The notes beneath the pieces are model-generated. The model did not search any database, had not been told where the DNA came from, and saw only the letters and a program-made list of their open reading frames with translations. The position numbers were made by a program, and so were the translations under genes. Positions 7,001 through 7,091 of a DNA stretch of 7,091 bases are shown in pieces; the first letter of the stretch is position 1; each line of letters starts with the position of its first letter. The stretch covers positions 1 to 7,091 of the forward strand of contig MEEC01000136.1 in NCBI GenBank assembly GCA_001724315.1. The letters are read 5' to 3'. The DNA comes from Lautropia sp. SCN 70-15. Its GTDB lineage: Bacteria > Pseudomonadota > Gammaproteobacteria > Burkholderiales > Burkholderiaceae_E.

Positions 7001-7091
7001 GCGGCGGCGGCAAAGGCAGCAAGAGCGTCACGGTCGGCTACCGCTACTACGCGGGGATGCATCTGGCGCTGTGCCACGGCCCGGTCGATTC
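6997..7091 (+). CDS. J-like central tail-tip (host specificity) protein, N-terminal fragment cut by window edge
   Basis: Only 31 complete codons are present. The ATG overlaps the previous stop (ATGA), and GGAG at 6986-6989 lies seven bases upstream. After a Gly/Lys/Ser-rich start (MSGGGKGSKS) comes VTVGYRYYAGMHLALCHGPV, which matches the y-Y-----al--GPi- opening of the core of large J-like phage tail proteins. Members of this group are usually many hundreds of residues long, form a trimer at the tail tip and contact the host receptor. Position after BR0599 and two small genes fits this. The remainder lies outside the window, so length, receptor-binding domains and integrity cannot be judged. 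Confidence 0.75.
   Translation, partial: MSGGGKGSKSVTVGYRYYAGMHLALCHGPVD

Noticed and set aside
1..7091. Search for diversity-generating template/variable repeats, defence genes or other cargo within the tail module
   Set aside because: No reverse transcriptase, repeated adenine-variable segment, CRISPR array, tRNA or non-structural gene is visible. All the sequence is accounted for by tightly packed tail genes.

Overview
The window is the distal-tail part of the structural module of a tailed phage with a non-contractile (siphophage-type) tail, most likely a prophage in a GC-rich proteobacterium. The evidence for GC-rich DNA is the strong G/C preference at third codon positions throughout, and the many long stop-free shadow frames on both strands. 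Nothing here identifies the host to genus. No integrase, transposase, head, lysis or bacterial gene is visible, so the prophage call is inferred from the tail genes alone.

Layout (all genes on the + strand, essentially no untranslated DNA). 1-1932: C-terminal part of the tape measure protein, open at the left edge. 1935-2906 and 2926-4068: two tandem proteins of 323 and 380 residues that look like diverged copies of one ancestor. 4069-5751: a 560-residue tail protein with an Ig-like N-terminal region and what looks like an internally duplicated beta-domain. 5748-6551: a 267-residue BR0599/DUF2163-type hub protein, the likely equivalent of lambda gpL, with four cysteines spaced as iron-sulfur ligands. 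6561-6788: a 75-residue protein resembling the N-terminal module of J-like tail-tip proteins. 6785-7000: a 71-residue protein of unknown role. 6997-7091: the start of a large J-like central tail-tip protein, cut by the right edge. Gaps are 2, 19, 0 and 9 bases and three junctions overlap by 4 bases, so this is one transcription unit with translational coupling. No promoter, terminator, RNA gene, repeat array, attachment site or insertion sequence was found, and no gene-free stretch exceeds 19 bases.

How the genes work together: the tape measure sets tail length and occupies the tail lumen; the following proteins build the tail tip that caps the tube, recognises the cell and opens the path for DNA. 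The order tape measure, two ~300-380-residue proteins, ~560-residue protein, BR0599 protein, two ~70-residue proteins and a J-like protein resembles, from memory, transposable siphophages of the D3112/MP22/JBD30 type. It also parallels lambda M-L-K-I-J and the gene transfer agent g12-g15 block, but without a visible NlpC/P60 hydrolase.

I see no sign of a defence system, a diversity-generating cassette or any other non-structural cargo. The points most worth a second look are the apparent split of the J-like protein into two genes with a small gene between them, the preserved iron-sulfur cysteine spacing in the hub, and the two duplications (one between genes, one within a gene).
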